The notes under the pieces are model-generated. The model worked only from the letters and a program-made list of their open reading frames with translations. It was not told the DNA's origin and did no database searches. A program made the position numbers and the translations under genes. From assembly GCA_047972995.1 (NCBI GenBank), contig JBKEBD010000013.1, positions 62,001-126,000 on the forward strand: a stretch of 64,000 bases of DNA. Reading direction: 5' to 3'. Numbering within the stretch: the stretch's first letter is position 1; the number at the start of each line of letters is the position of its first letter. Origin of the DNA: JBKEDC01 sp047972995 (GTDB taxonomy: Bacteria; Bacteroidota; Bacteroidia; Bacteroidales; Prolixibacteraceae). Below, one piece after another: positions 34,053 through 43,463 of the stretch.

Positions 34053-35237
34053 ATGAAGCACGGGCTGTTTTTATTGTTTTTTGTTTTGATAGGGTTGACC
34101 AGTGCTTCGGCGCAGTCAATTGAGGAGCTTCGAGCAAAGAAATTAGCACTTACAAAGCAAATCAACCTCATAAACAACATGATGGATGAGGCGATAAATC
34201 ATCGTGCGAAATCGTTGAAAACATTGGAGCTTTTGGAACTGCAAGTGCGAACACGTAGGCAGCTAGTAGCCGACATGAACGCCGAACTAGCTGTAATCAA
34301 TCAGCGAGTGGAAAACAATGCACTCATTGTAGATATGCTTCAATCGGATTTGGTGCAGATGAAAGAAGAATATGCCGCCATGATTCGCCTAGCTCAGGTG
34401 AATAGTAATGCCTATGATGCCCTCGTCTTTTTATTTTCTGCTGACAATGTCACGCAGGCTTATCGTCGCTGGTTGTATCTCCGGCAGTATGCGCAATATC
34501 GCAGCAAACAACTCGTTACTATTAATGCCGTTAGCGCAAAAATGCAGCTCAATTTAAGTCAACTTCAAGAGCAGCAGCAAGCCAAAGAGACTTTGTTGCA
34601 AGAGAAGCAACAAGAGCTAGAGTCGCTATCGAAACAAGAGCAGCAGCTAGATGCTGTGCTGAAATCGTTTGGTTTGCGCCAGAGTGAATTGCGTCAGAAA
34701 GTAGCACTTCAGCAACAAGAGGAAGCCGCATTGAGTGAGCAAATAGGGCAGCTTCTAGCTGGGCAAGCCAAGAAGAACTTGGCCGGTAATGCTCAAGCTT
34801 ATGCTAGTTTCGATAAACTTTCACAATCGTTTTTGGCACAGAAAGGCAATTTGCCTTCACCGCTGAAAACTGCCGTTATTTCAGAAAAATTTGGAGCTCA
34901 TGCTCACCCCGTGTTGCCTAATGTGCGAGTGTACAGCAACGGTATTGCCATGACCACCAGTGCAGGAGCCCATCCTATTGCTATTTTCAATGGCATTGTA
35001 ACTAAAGTGTTTGAGGTGTCGCCGGGTGTACGCGCAGTTATTTTGCGCCATGGTACCTATCTTTCGGTTTACATTAACCTGTCGGAGGTGTATGTGCACA
35101 TCGACGATGAAGTGAAGTCAGGGCAAGAGCTTGGCGAGTTATCTGCTCAAAGTGGTTTCTCGGTGCTGAAATTTCAGGTGTGGAAAGAAAACACGAAGCT
35201 CGATCCCGAGCAATGGATTACACCATTAATGAGGTGA
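34053..35237 (+). CDS. EnvC-like murein hydrolase activator (degenerate LytM domain)
   Basis: A 394-residue secreted protein with a signal peptide (about 1-20, cleaved near ASA), a long coiled coil (about 22-240, heptads rich in Leu, Glu and Gln) and a C-terminal LytM/M23 fold (about 270-394). The zinc residues are lost: the HxxxD motif region reads SNGIAMTT and the HxH motif reads LKFQVW. This matches EnvC, which activates amidases at the division septum rather than cutting peptidoglycan itself. It is the last gene of the dut unit. The amidase partner is not in the window. Confidence 0.85.
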   Translation: MKHGLFLLFFVLIGLTSASAQSIEELRAKKLALTKQINLINNMMDEAINHRAKSLKTLELLELQVRTRRQLVADMNAELAVINQRVENNALIVDMLQSDLVQMKEEYAAMIRLAQVNSNAYDALVFLFSADNVTQAYRRWLYLRQYAQYRSKQLVTINAVSAKMQLNLSQLQEQQQAKETLLQEKQQELESLSKQEQQLDAVLKSFGLRQSELRQKVALQQQEEAALSEQIGQLLAGQAKKNLAGNAQAYASFDKLSQSFLAQKGNLPSPLKTAVISEKFGAHAHPVLPNVRVYSNGIAMTTSAGAHPIAIFNGIVTKVFEVSPGVRAVILRHGTYLSVYINLSEVYVHIDDEVKSGQELGELSAQSGFSVLKFQVWKENTKLDPEQWITPLMR

Positions 35238-35245
35238 GTGAAAAC

Positions 35246-35268
35246 CTGTCAGAGCTTTTTGCTGACAG
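35246..35268. other. Short hairpin between convergent genes
   Basis: CTGTCAG (35246-35252) and CTGACAG (35262-35268) form a 7-bp stem in the 61-bp gap between the convergent EnvC-like and PorE-like genes. It has no clean T-run; it may be a weak bidirectional terminator. Confidence 0.4.
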
Positions 35269-35298
35269 AAATAAGCTCTATTGGAACCGCCTAAATGT

Positions 35299-37290
35299 TT
35301 ATTTGCCCTCCTGATAATCGGTAGATAGCACGCGGAACTCGGTGCGTCTATTTAGCGATTTGGCAATTTCTTGATCTTCCTCGCTCAGCTTGTTGATAAA
35401 ACTTTCCGTAAGTACATCGCCTTTCTTGAGGAAAGGATATTGCTGTGCTATTTCACTGGTAACTTGTTTGGGCGAGCTTTCGCCATAGCCTTTTGCTACC
35501 AATCGTTTGCCATCTACTCCTCGGGTAATGAGATAATCTACTACCGATTGTGCACGTTGCTGCGAGAGTATTGAGTTGGCTTGGTTAGAGCCCACATGAT
35601 CGGAGTGTGACATGAGCTCGATAGTAATGTTCGGATTGGTATTTAAAATGTCAATAACGGTGTCGAGTGCTATTTTTGAACCTTCGGTTAGACTAGCAGA
35701 ACCAAATTCATAATTGATGTTTTCCACCGCAATAGGCTTGTCGATTGGGGTGAGAAACAAGTCGCTAGAGAACACCTCGCTATATGATAATCCAATGGTA
35801 CTTAGTCTAATTTTATCGCTTAAGAAGTCGTCTTTATAAGCTGCAAACACATATTCGTTGTCGGGTTTAAGCATAACCTTAAATAGTCCATCGTTAGCTC
35901 TAATTCTAAGGTCGGTACCATCGGTGGCAATAACGCGCACACGTGCACCGTCTAGTGCTTCTTTTGTATTTTTATCGTAAATCATGCCACGCAGTTCAAA
36001 CTCCATGGGGGGAAGCTTGAAGCTGTATATGTCATCGCTTTTCGAGCCCTTTCTATTTGAAATAAACAAGCCCTGAGGGTAAGAGCTTCCGGCAAGGAAA
36101 GTCAAACTCATGTCATCGCCGTGCGAGTTGATGGGCGAGGGCATATGGCTTACTTGCCATTCGCCTGATTCATCAATAGAGGCTTTGAAAATGTCGTATC
36201 CGCCGAAACCAGTCCATGTGTCCGATGAAAAATAAAGATTTCCTTCATAGTCAGTAGTTGGGAAGGTTTCGTTGCCCGCACTGTTTATCTTTTCGCCTAA
36301 GTTAATGGGTGCTTCAAAAGCGCCATCTACACGTCGGCTCATCCAAATGTCGGTTCCGCCATATCCGCCATCGAGGTTAGAGCAGAAGAAAACCGTGTCG
36401 CCAGTCATCGAGAAAAAAGGGTGAGCAGCAATCAGGCTATCGGGAGCTAAATCGAGTTTTTCAGGGTTTGCAAATTGTCCGCGATTAATATTCGACTGAT
36501 ACACCGCAGAGCCCATGTCGTGTTCCATGTTTGTTTCGCAGCGCGTGAAAAGTAGCATATCGCCAGTAGGCGACATGGCAGCCGCACCATTGTCATGAAA
36601 GGTATTGATTGTTTCTTCTGCACCAACAAGTTCGGGAGTTTCCCATCGTTTGCGTTGCAGGTCGTAGGTGCTTCGATAAATTTGCGATAAATTTTGTCCG
36701 GTTATTTGGCTCAGCAATTTCTTGTGGAGCTCATTTTCGCGCATGGAACTAAAAATAATTTCATTTCCACGCACAGAACTATAAAATGCTGCGTAATCGC
36801 TGTCGCGCGAGTTAATACGCTTCAAAAGTTCTACCTCATATCGGCTAGGTTCTTTTTGCCATATGGCAATAGAATCGCAATAGCGGAGTTTTGTGGCAGC
36901 ATAAGTGTCCGTAGGATATACTGCCAAGTGAGCCTCGTAATATTCTTTGGCTTCGTTATACTTCTGTGCAGCACTTAACGCTTCTGCAGTTAGCAGGTTC
37001 AAATTCGGATTAGGGTGTTCTCGTCGAATGGCGTTTTTATACCATATGGCAGCACGACTATATTCACCAAGCTTGCTGTAAGCCTCACCCAAATTGAAAG
37101 CCATTTGCATTCGAAGCTCAGGCTCTTTAATCTTACGATAAGATTTGCGCAGCTTGTCGGTGGTTTTGTGGTATTCCCCAATTTCCACGGCATCCATTCC
37201 CTTTCTATACGTTCGCTGACCGCTACAAGCCCCCAACAAGAGGAGTAGCGCAAACGAAATAAGCAGTAGGTATGGACGTTGTGTTTTCAT
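35299..37290 (-). CDS. PorE-like OmpA-family lipoprotein (TPR, PD40 propeller, CRD, OmpA)
   Basis: A 663-residue lipoprotein (lipobox LGACSGQ). Domains in order: TPR-like helices (about 30-125), a six-bladed WD40/PD40 propeller (about 165-430, blades with FSSMRENE, LLFTRCE, FFCSNLDGGYGGTDIW, YFSSDTWTGFGGYDIF), a carboxypeptidase-regulatory-like domain (about 432-520, RGMIYDKNTKEALDGARV) and a C-terminal OmpA peptidoglycan-binding domain (about 530-655, with SHSDHVGSNQAN and LSQQRAQSVVDYL). This order and size match PorE of the type IX secretion system of Porphyromonas, although paralogues exist. It lies 39 bp after PBP1A and is probably cotranscribed with it. Confidence 0.75.
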   Translation of the reverse strand: MKTQRPYLLLISFALLLLLGACSGQRTYRKGMDAVEIGEYHKTTDKLRKSYRKIKEPELRMQMAFNLGEAYSKLGEYSRAAIWYKNAIRREHPNPNLNLLTAEALSAAQKYNEAKEYYEAHLAVYPTDTYAATKLRYCDSIAIWQKEPSRYEVELLKRINSRDSDYAAFYSSVRGNEIIFSSMRENELHKKLLSQITGQNLSQIYRSTYDLQRKRWETPELVGAEETINTFHDNGAAAMSPTGDMLLFTRCETNMEHDMGSAVYQSNINRGQFANPEKLDLAPDSLIAAHPFFSMTGDTVFFCSNLDGGYGGTDIWMSRRVDGAFEAPINLGEKINSAGNETFPTTDYEGNLYFSSDTWTGFGGYDIFKASIDESGEWQVSHMPSPINSHGDDMSLTFLAGSSYPQGLFISNRKGSKSDDIYSFKLPPMEFELRGMIYDKNTKEALDGARVRVIATDGTDLRIRANDGLFKVMLKPDNEYVFAAYKDDFLSDKIRLSTIGLSYSEVFSSDLFLTPIDKPIAVENINYEFGSASLTEGSKIALDTVIDILNTNPNITIELMSHSDHVGSNQANSILSQQRAQSVVDYLITRGVDGKRLVAKGYGESSPKQVTSEIAQQYPFLKKGDVLTESFINKLSEEDQEIAKSLNRRTEFRVLSTDYQEGK

Positions 37291-37329
37291 AGTTTTAAAC
37301 TAGGGTTGTTAACAAGGTGTGCACCTCGA

Positions 37330-39759
37330 TTAGAAGAAATCTTCAAAATCAGATGCATTATTGTTATCGCTTTGCTTTTTAATGTTTGGTTCATCGCAAT
37401 CTAGGCTAATGTTGAACCTTTTGGGTTTTTCAAAAGAACAATCGTCTTTATACTCTAGCGTAGGATCGTCGTAAACCTTGCGCAAGAATCGACCAAAAAC
37501 AGGCATAGCCATCCGAGCACCCTGACCATAAGTTAAGCTTGGGAATCTAATGCTTCGCACTTCGCCTCCAGTCCAAATGCCCGTTACCAATTGAGGAGTT
37601 TCCCCCATGAACCAACCATCCGACTGATTTTGAGTAGTACCTGTTTTTCCTCCAATTTCACCTGTGAATGGTTTATATTCGCTCAGGTTGGTCACACTTC
37701 GAGTTTTGGGGTCGTAAGTTTGCGCATATTTGCCAATTTTTAAACGGATACCAGACCCCTCATTTACCACATTTTGCAGTAGGCTAATCATGAGATAGGC
37801 GGTGTTTTCGTCAATCGCATCTTTTCTTTCGGGTTGGAAGCTCGCAATGGTGTTACCGTATCGATCGGCAATTTTAGTTACGAAGTAAGGTTTGGTGTAC
37901 ACCCCTTGATTACCAAACACCCCATAGGCACCCACCATTTCGTAAATAGAAATATCGTCGGTTCCTAAGAACATAGACGGGACAGCCACAATGGGGCTAG
38001 TAATGCCTAATTTCTCCATGATGTTTTTCATAGCTTGAGGGTTGTATTGTTTCATAACCCATGCCGATATGTAGTTCACAGAGTGAGCCAATCCCCAACG
38101 AAGCGACACCATTTTGCCGTCGTATTCCGAAGCGCCCGCATTTTTAGGAGTCCACACTCTTCCATCGGGCAACAAAAATTGTTGTGCCACGTTAGGCACC
38201 ATGGTGCAAGGCGAGTAGCCGTTTTGCATGGCCAAAGTGTAGAGGAATGGTTTAACGGTAGAACCTACTTGTCGTTTCCCTTTAGTTACCATATCATACA
38301 TGAAATGACGATAGTCGGGACCTCCTACATAGGCGCGCACTTGTCCTGATTTAACATCCATACTCATCATGGCAGAACGAAGCACGCCAAGTGTGTAGCG
38401 TATAGAGTCCATTGGAGTCATGATGGTGTCGAGACTGTGGCTAGATTTAGTACTTGCCCAATTGAAAACCGACATCTTAGTTGGCGTGTTGAAATTAGCT
38501 TCAATTTCTTTGTCGCTCACTTTCATTACACGTTTCAACACGCGGTATCTTTCGCTTTGGCGCATAACATTGTGCAGCAGGTTGTTCACTTCCTCAGTGC
38601 TCATATCGTTAGAGAACGGAGGGTTGCGCAAGTTCTTTTTGTGGTTTTCAAAAGCGGGTTGCAAATAAGTTTGCAAGTGCTCGGTTACCGCCTCTTCTGC
38701 ATATTGCTGCATTCGCGAATCGATGGTGGTGTAAATACGCAAACCATCGGTGTAGAGGTTGTAATGAGAGCCGTCTTCTTTTATGTTTTTATTGCACCAG
38801 CCATAGAGTGGGTTGCTAATCCAAGCGATAGAATCTTGGTGAAACTCTTCGGTTTGCCATGAGCCATAATTGCTTCGTTCGGGTTTTTTAGCGCCAAGTG
38901 TTAGGCGAAGATATTCCCGGAAATAAGGGGCTAATCCTTCTTTGAAATCCTCTCTGCTGAAATTAAGTTCTAGAGGCAGTTGCTGTAATGAGTCGCGCTC
39001 TTGGGTGCATAGGTAGTTGTATTTTGTCATTTGCGCCAACACCACATTACGGCGCTCTTTGGTGAGTTCTTCGCGACGTAGCGGATTGAAAAGGGCTGAG
39101 TTCTTAGCCATTCCCACAAGCATGGCTGATTGTTCGGTGGTTAAATCTTTGGGCTCGCAGCTAAAGTAAATGCGCGATGCTGAATTAATACCCACAGCAA
39201 GGTTCAAGAAATCATATTTGTTGAGGTACATGGTAATGATTTCTTCTTTGGTATAGCTTTTTTCCAATCGAACAGCAATAACCCATTCTTTGAACTTACG
39301 CAAAACGAGGTCTAAGGTTGAAGCATTAGGTTCGCGAGGGAAAAGCATTTTTGCCAGCTGCTGCGAAATAGTACTACCACCACCCGAGCTAGAATCGCCC
39401 GTAACAATACCTTTCACCACGCGGAACAAACCACGCAAGTCAATGCCTGAATGATCGTAGTAACGTGCATCTTCAGTAGCAACAAGCGCATCAATAAGCG
39501 ATTGAGGAAGGTCGTCGTAATCTGCCACTATTCGGTTTTCGCGGAAGTAGCGACCAAGCACAACACCATCGCGCGAAATAACTTGCGATGCAACGAGGTT
39601 TCGTGGGTTCTCTAGTTCTTCAAAAGAAGGCATATAGCCAAGTTTACCTTTGGCAATGAGCGAGAAGAAGAGAATAACGAAAAACACTCCGATAGCAAAA
39701 AGGCTCCAGAATGCAATGATGTATTTCGTATAACGAGGTTTGCTTTTAGTTTTTGTCAT
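37330..39759 (-). CDS. Class A penicillin-binding protein 1A
   Basis: An 809-residue bifunctional peptidoglycan synthase. It has a short cytosolic tail and one membrane helix (about 13-36). The glycosyltransferase domain (about 55-225) carries catalytic Glu97 in ATEDARYYDHSGID and GGSTISQQLAK. The transpeptidase domain carries Ser500 in STVK (500-503), SVN (560-562) and KTGT (705-708). A Ser/Asn/Asp-rich tail follows. All catalytic motifs are present. A perfect -7 element lies 10 bp before the start. Confidence 0.95.
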   Translation of the reverse strand: MTKTKSKPRYTKYIIAFWSLFAIGVFFVILFFSLIAKGKLGYMPSFEELENPRNLVASQVISRDGVVLGRYFRENRIVADYDDLPQSLIDALVATEDARYYDHSGIDLRGLFRVVKGIVTGDSSSGGGSTISQQLAKMLFPREPNASTLDLVLRKFKEWVIAVRLEKSYTKEEIITMYLNKYDFLNLAVGINSASRIYFSCEPKDLTTEQSAMLVGMAKNSALFNPLRREELTKERRNVVLAQMTKYNYLCTQERDSLQQLPLELNFSREDFKEGLAPYFREYLRLTLGAKKPERSNYGSWQTEEFHQDSIAWISNPLYGWCNKNIKEDGSHYNLYTDGLRIYTTIDSRMQQYAEEAVTEHLQTYLQPAFENHKKNLRNPPFSNDMSTEEVNNLLHNVMRQSERYRVLKRVMKVSDKEIEANFNTPTKMSVFNWASTKSSHSLDTIMTPMDSIRYTLGVLRSAMMSMDVKSGQVRAYVGGPDYRHFMYDMVTKGKRQVGSTVKPFLYTLAMQNGYSPCTMVPNVAQQFLLPDGRVWTPKNAGASEYDGKMVSLRWGLAHSVNYISAWVMKQYNPQAMKNIMEKLGITSPIVAVPSMFLGTDDISIYEMVGAYGVFGNQGVYTKPYFVTKIADRYGNTIASFQPERKDAIDENTAYLMISLLQNVVNEGSGIRLKIGKYAQTYDPKTRSVTNLSEYKPFTGEIGGKTGTTQNQSDGWFMGETPQLVTGIWTGGEVRSIRFPSLTYGQGARMAMPVFGRFLRKVYDDPTLEYKDDCSFEKPKRFNISLDCDEPNIKKQSDNNNASDFEDFF

Positions 39760-39769
39760 GAGGTGAAGT

Positions 39770-39777
39770 CAAATATA
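39770..39777 (-). promoter_or_regulatory. Candidate -7 element for the PBP1A gene
   Basis: The minus strand reads TATATTTG, a perfect match, 10 bp before the start codon, predicting a leader of about 5 bases. A second identical TATATTTG lies at 39806-39813, so two start sites are possible. Confidence 0.45.
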
Positions 39778-39911
39778 AAAGATTCAAACATTGAACTTGA
39801 ATATGCAAATATAGTGTAAATCTGTACAGTCTTGAAACTAAGCTTAAAACTTTTTGGAAAGGTAGATTCTATTTTTGCTCGAAAAAGAGGGGTGTGGAAA
39901 TTTAAAAGCTA

Positions 39912-40385
39912 CTACTCGCGTAGCAATTCATCGTAGGTTCGGAAGATGAGTTCGGGTTCAAAGCCTCGTCCTTGGGCATAACGCACCACTTTCATTTTGA
40001 GGTCGTAATCGTCTTTACCCTTTGTTTTGCGATATTTTTCTTGAAGCAAATCGCGCAGGTTTTCCAAATAGCTTTCGTCGTCGATTTCTTCTAGGGCTTG
40101 GGTAATACATGGTGCCGATATGCCTTCATTCTTCAGCTGATAAGCAATCTTTATTCGTCCCCAGCGATTGAAACGGTATTTGTCGCGCACATAAAAGCAG
40201 GCGAAGCGCTGCTCATTCAGAAAATTATGTTCGAATAATCGCTGAAGAACTGCTTCGCCTTCTTCGGGAGATAACCCCCACTGTGTTGTTTTCTTTTGAA
40301 TAGAAAGCGGACTTTTCTCGGCACGGCTACACAAGGCTGCTGCCTTCGAGAATGCCGAGTTGATGTGTTCAGAGCTTTCTGTCAT
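39912..40385 (-). CDS. recX: RecX family regulatory protein
   Basis: A 157-residue protein of three-helix repeats that bind and restrain RecA filaments. Features are KAAALCSRAEKS, the FLNEQRFACFYVRDKYRFNRWGRIKIAYQLKNEGI motif region, and a helical C-terminus. It begins 3 bp after upp, so they form one unit; recA is not in the window. Confidence 0.85.
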   Translation of the reverse strand: MTESSEHINSAFSKAAALCSRAEKSPLSIQKKTTQWGLSPEEGEAVLQRLFEHNFLNEQRFACFYVRDKYRFNRWGRIKIAYQLKNEGISAPCITQALEEIDDESYLENLRDLLQEKYRKTKGKDDYDLKMKVVRYAQGRGFEPELIFRTYDELLRE

Positions 40386-40388
40386 GAA

Positions 40389-41048
40389 TTATTCCATTTT
40401 TGGTCCGAATGCTAAATCGCCAGCATCGCCAAGTCCGGGCACGATATACATCTTTTCGGTAGTTTCGGGGTCGATAGCACCCACCCAAAGTGTTACATTG
40501 TCGGCTTTAATGTGCTCACGAATGTAGTCCACGCCTTTCTGGCTAGCTAGTACCGATACTAAGTGCACGTGTTTAGGAGTTCCTTTTTTAAGCATCGTTT
40601 CATAGGCCACCGCCATTGAAGCACCCGAAGCCAGCATGGGGTCATTAATAATGAGCACTTTGTCGGTTGGGTTTGGCGTAGATAAATAGCCTAGTTCAAT
40701 GTGGAATTCGGTTTTTGAATCGTACTTGCGTGAAGCTGAAATGTAGGCGTTTCCTGCTTGGTCAAGCATATTAAGCATTCCTTGGTGCAAGGGAAGTCCG
40801 GCACGCAAGATCGTAGCTAGCACAGGTTGTTGAGCCAACACTGGCTGATGGGCTACCCCAAGAGGAGTTTGCACATCGCGCATTTCATAGTCGAGTTCTT
40901 TACTAATTTCATAGGCAAACAATTCACCAAAGCGCTCTAAGTTTCGGCGGAATCGAAGTCTGTCTTTTTGAATTTTTTCATCGCGGATTTCAGCTAAGAA
41001 CTGACTGAAAAGTGAATTTCTTTCGCTGAGGTTATGTATCTGTATCAT
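40389..41048 (-). CDS. upp: Uracil phosphoribosyltransferase
   Basis: A 219-residue enzyme converting uracil and PRPP to UMP. I take the ATG at 41048 (MIQIHNLSERNSLFSQFLAEIRD), which matches the family N-terminus; the ATG at 41096 would add 16 hydrophobic residues. The PRPP motif reads IINDPMLASGASM and the uracil-binding end IVPGLGDAGDLAFG is intact. It is cotranscribed with recX. Confidence 0.93.
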   Translation of the reverse strand: MIQIHNLSERNSLFSQFLAEIRDEKIQKDRLRFRRNLERFGELFAYEISKELDYEMRDVQTPLGVAHQPVLAQQPVLATILRAGLPLHQGMLNMLDQAGNAYISASRKYDSKTEFHIELGYLSTPNPTDKVLIINDPMLASGASMAVAYETMLKKGTPKHVHLVSVLASQKGVDYIREHIKADNVTLWVGAIDPETTEKMYIVPGLGDAGDLAFGPKME

Positions 41049-41190
41049 ATTTGAAAATTTTGTCACAAAAAAAAGAAAAATTATCGAGTTAGCCAATAAA
41101 TGTTGCGAGCTTATTAACCTGAGTTTTTAATCGTTTTCACCTCTGCTTATTAAGCTCACCACGAGATGTAGTTAAAAATAGGCTTAAATC

Positions 41191-43230
41191 CTATTCGCGT
41201 TTAATATCGATAAAAAACAGGAAGCTTGATCCCTCATTCAGTTTCGTCGATGCTACGGCAATTTCACCGCCTAAAGCCTGAACAACACTTTTGCAAATGG
41301 CTAATCCGGTGCCTATGCCACGATCGGAACGAGTGAGGTTATTTTTGTTCTGCTCCATATCTTCAATGCGGATAAAGCGGTTGAAAATAATCTGTTGATT
41401 TTCTTCAGATATGCCAATGCCCGTGTCGTTCACTTGGAAAAACAGTTTGTGGTTGTGCTGCGATACTTCGAGCTGCACCGTTCCTTTTTTTGTGAATTTA
41501 ACAGCATTGTCGAGCACATGATTTAAGGCTTTAGCCAAGCGTTTCCCATCGGTGTAAATACATTCAGGATAGGGAATATCGTAGTTGGTTTGGAACACAA
41601 TGGATTTTCCCGACTTCTTAATCTGTTTGTTTATGTGTGCTTCAGCCTGGTGGAGCAATTGGTAAATGTCTATTCCTTTTTTGGTGATTTGCACATCGCC
41701 TGTTTCCATTTTTGCGGTGTCGATGATGTTTTCAATCAGATCGAGCAAATTGTGTCCACTTTCTTTAATAAGATCAATGAGTTCGGCTTTTTCTTTGTCG
41801 GTTAAGTCTTCATTTAGTAAGTCGGAGAATCCAACGATGGCGTTCATGGGCGTGCGAATTTCATGCGAGATGTTTGCCAAGAATGCCGATTTAAGTCGGT
41901 CGGACTTAATGGCTCGTTGCTCGGCAGCCTTCATGTCGCAGATACTTTGCGAGAGTTCATCAATCATTTCATTGGCGGTGTGTGCCATGAGTTGGGTTTC
42001 CGTATAATAAAGCTTATCGGCGTGTACGTGCGAATGACTTTTCTTTGCGGATTGGAAGAATTTCAGGAACTCATTGAAGTCATGTTGTATGTGGTGGGCA
42101 AACAAGTTGCCATAGAAATATTGTAAAGCAAAAGCAATGAGTGAAACCACAAGTATTATAAAAATATTCATAATGATTTGCACTTGCAGTCTTTTCTTGT
42201 GCGATTGTAAGCTGTCTTCTAACTTTTCAGGAGAGTAGGCGCTTCCAATTACCAAATTGCTGGGGGCATAGTAAGCAATATAAGCGTGGGTATTTTGTAT
42301 GGTAGAATCATTTACATATCGCGGTATATCGGCAAAACATCCAGTCGGATTTTCGGTGAGTAGCTTTTGGCACTTTTGGAAAGTTGCGCGAATTTGGGGG
42401 TTTTCATTTCCTTTCAAATTCAAAGGATTTTCAGGAGTGAACACTTTTCCTTGAGTAGAAAGCGCCTGACCAGAAGCTTCCACAGCGAAAGAATGGCCAT
42501 CATAGACAAAATCATCGAAATGAACTTTCTCAGCAATTTCTTTTTTGAAATCTTCGAAGTAAGTTTCGGGGTAGCATTTGGCTATAAAGTACCAATCGAG
42601 CTCGGGAAATGCTTTTATATAAGTGATTTTAAACACATAGGCAGAGCTTCCTATCTCTTGTTGGTTGTAATATCGAATGTATCCGGAATCCTGTTTACTA
42701 AGTAGTTCAAGTTCGCGATTCACAAATGGGTTGCCTTTAGAGTCGGTAGTGTCACGAAGGTCTCTACCTTCAAAAGAAGGGTTATTACTATACCACACCC
42801 CCACACCGTCGAGTGTGTTAATGTAAATGTTAGATTGATCAACAGGGAATGAAAATCCTTCGAAAATTTTCACAATCATGTCTCGAATTTCTTCTTTGCT
42901 TTTAGTGTCTTTGTATTTCTCATAAACAAGTCGAGCAACATATTCAGCCTCTTCCACACTTTGCTTGATGTTCTTTTCTTGCTCGTGTTCAATGGCGATA
43001 CGGCGACGCTCAATATATTTCACTTCACGCATTACTAATTCGCGAATAAAGGTGTCGGTTGCATGGAATTCTTTTTCATGCAATTGTTCGTAAAAGTTGT
43101 GGTAAGTGTATATTTGCTGACCGCTGATGGTTATAAATATGGCTATGCCTGCAAGAATCGTAGTCATTAGAAGGACACGAATGATATGACTCGAGATACT
43201 TCTTTTGGCACGGAGTTTTAGATGTTTCAT
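41191..43230 (-). CDS. Hybrid-free sensor histidine kinase with Cache domain
   Basis: A 679-residue membrane kinase when started at MKHLKLRAKRS (43230); an upstream ATG at 43281 lies above the -7 element, so it would not be transcribed. It has a membrane helix near 17-42, a periplasmic Cache-type region (about 43-345, with IYINTLDGVGVWYSNNP and YYNQQEIGSSAYVFKITYI), a second helix near 352-372, and a HisKA domain with the phospho-acceptor in FLANISHEIRTPMNAIVGF. The ATPase lid follows with ALNHVLDNAVKFTKKG, DTGIGI and GIGTGLAICK. No receiver domain or adjacent response-regulator gene is present, so its partner is elsewhere. The ligand is probably a small molecule. Confidence 0.9.
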   Translation of the reverse strand: MKHLKLRAKRSISSHIIRVLLMTTILAGIAIFITISGQQIYTYHNFYEQLHEKEFHATDTFIRELVMREVKYIERRRIAIEHEQEKNIKQSVEEAEYVARLVYEKYKDTKSKEEIRDMIVKIFEGFSFPVDQSNIYINTLDGVGVWYSNNPSFEGRDLRDTTDSKGNPFVNRELELLSKQDSGYIRYYNQQEIGSSAYVFKITYIKAFPELDWYFIAKCYPETYFEDFKKEIAEKVHFDDFVYDGHSFAVEASGQALSTQGKVFTPENPLNLKGNENPQIRATFQKCQKLLTENPTGCFADIPRYVNDSTIQNTHAYIAYYAPSNLVIGSAYSPEKLEDSLQSHKKRLQVQIIMNIFIILVVSLIAFALQYFYGNLFAHHIQHDFNEFLKFFQSAKKSHSHVHADKLYYTETQLMAHTANEMIDELSQSICDMKAAEQRAIKSDRLKSAFLANISHEIRTPMNAIVGFSDLLNEDLTDKEKAELIDLIKESGHNLLDLIENIIDTAKMETGDVQITKKGIDIYQLLHQAEAHINKQIKKSGKSIVFQTNYDIPYPECIYTDGKRLAKALNHVLDNAVKFTKKGTVQLEVSQHNHKLFFQVNDTGIGISEENQQIIFNRFIRIEDMEQNKNNLTRSDRGIGTGLAICKSVVQALGGEIAVASTKLNEGSSFLFFIDIKRE

Positions 43231-43268
43231 GATCGTATGATTAAGTGTGCATTTTGTATCTAATGTTG

Positions 43269-43276
43269 CAAAGGTA
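43269..43276 (-). promoter_or_regulatory. Candidate -7 element for the histidine kinase gene
   Basis: The minus strand reads TACCTTTG, a perfect TAnnTTTG; TTTA lies about 19 bp upstream at the -33 position. Transcription would start near 43263, about 33 bp before the 43230 start codon, which decides against the upstream ATG at 43281. Confidence 0.5.
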
Positions 43277-43463
43277 GACAAAAACGAATATGGTATAAAA
43301 CGAAAACTTATCTTTTATATAAAATTATATTATAAGACAAGATAATACGGGTTATACTACGAAAGAAAGTGAAAACAAAGGAGATAATGTAAATAAACGT
43401 TTATTGATTAGATGCGATTGTGTATGAATGTAATCGGTAATTTGTAATATTACGTTTAATAGG

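Noticed and set aside
43231..43281. Longer N-terminus of the histidine kinase from the ATG at 43281
   Set aside because: The extra 17 residues lie upstream of and across the -7 element and are not followed by a signal-like sequence until the 43230 start.
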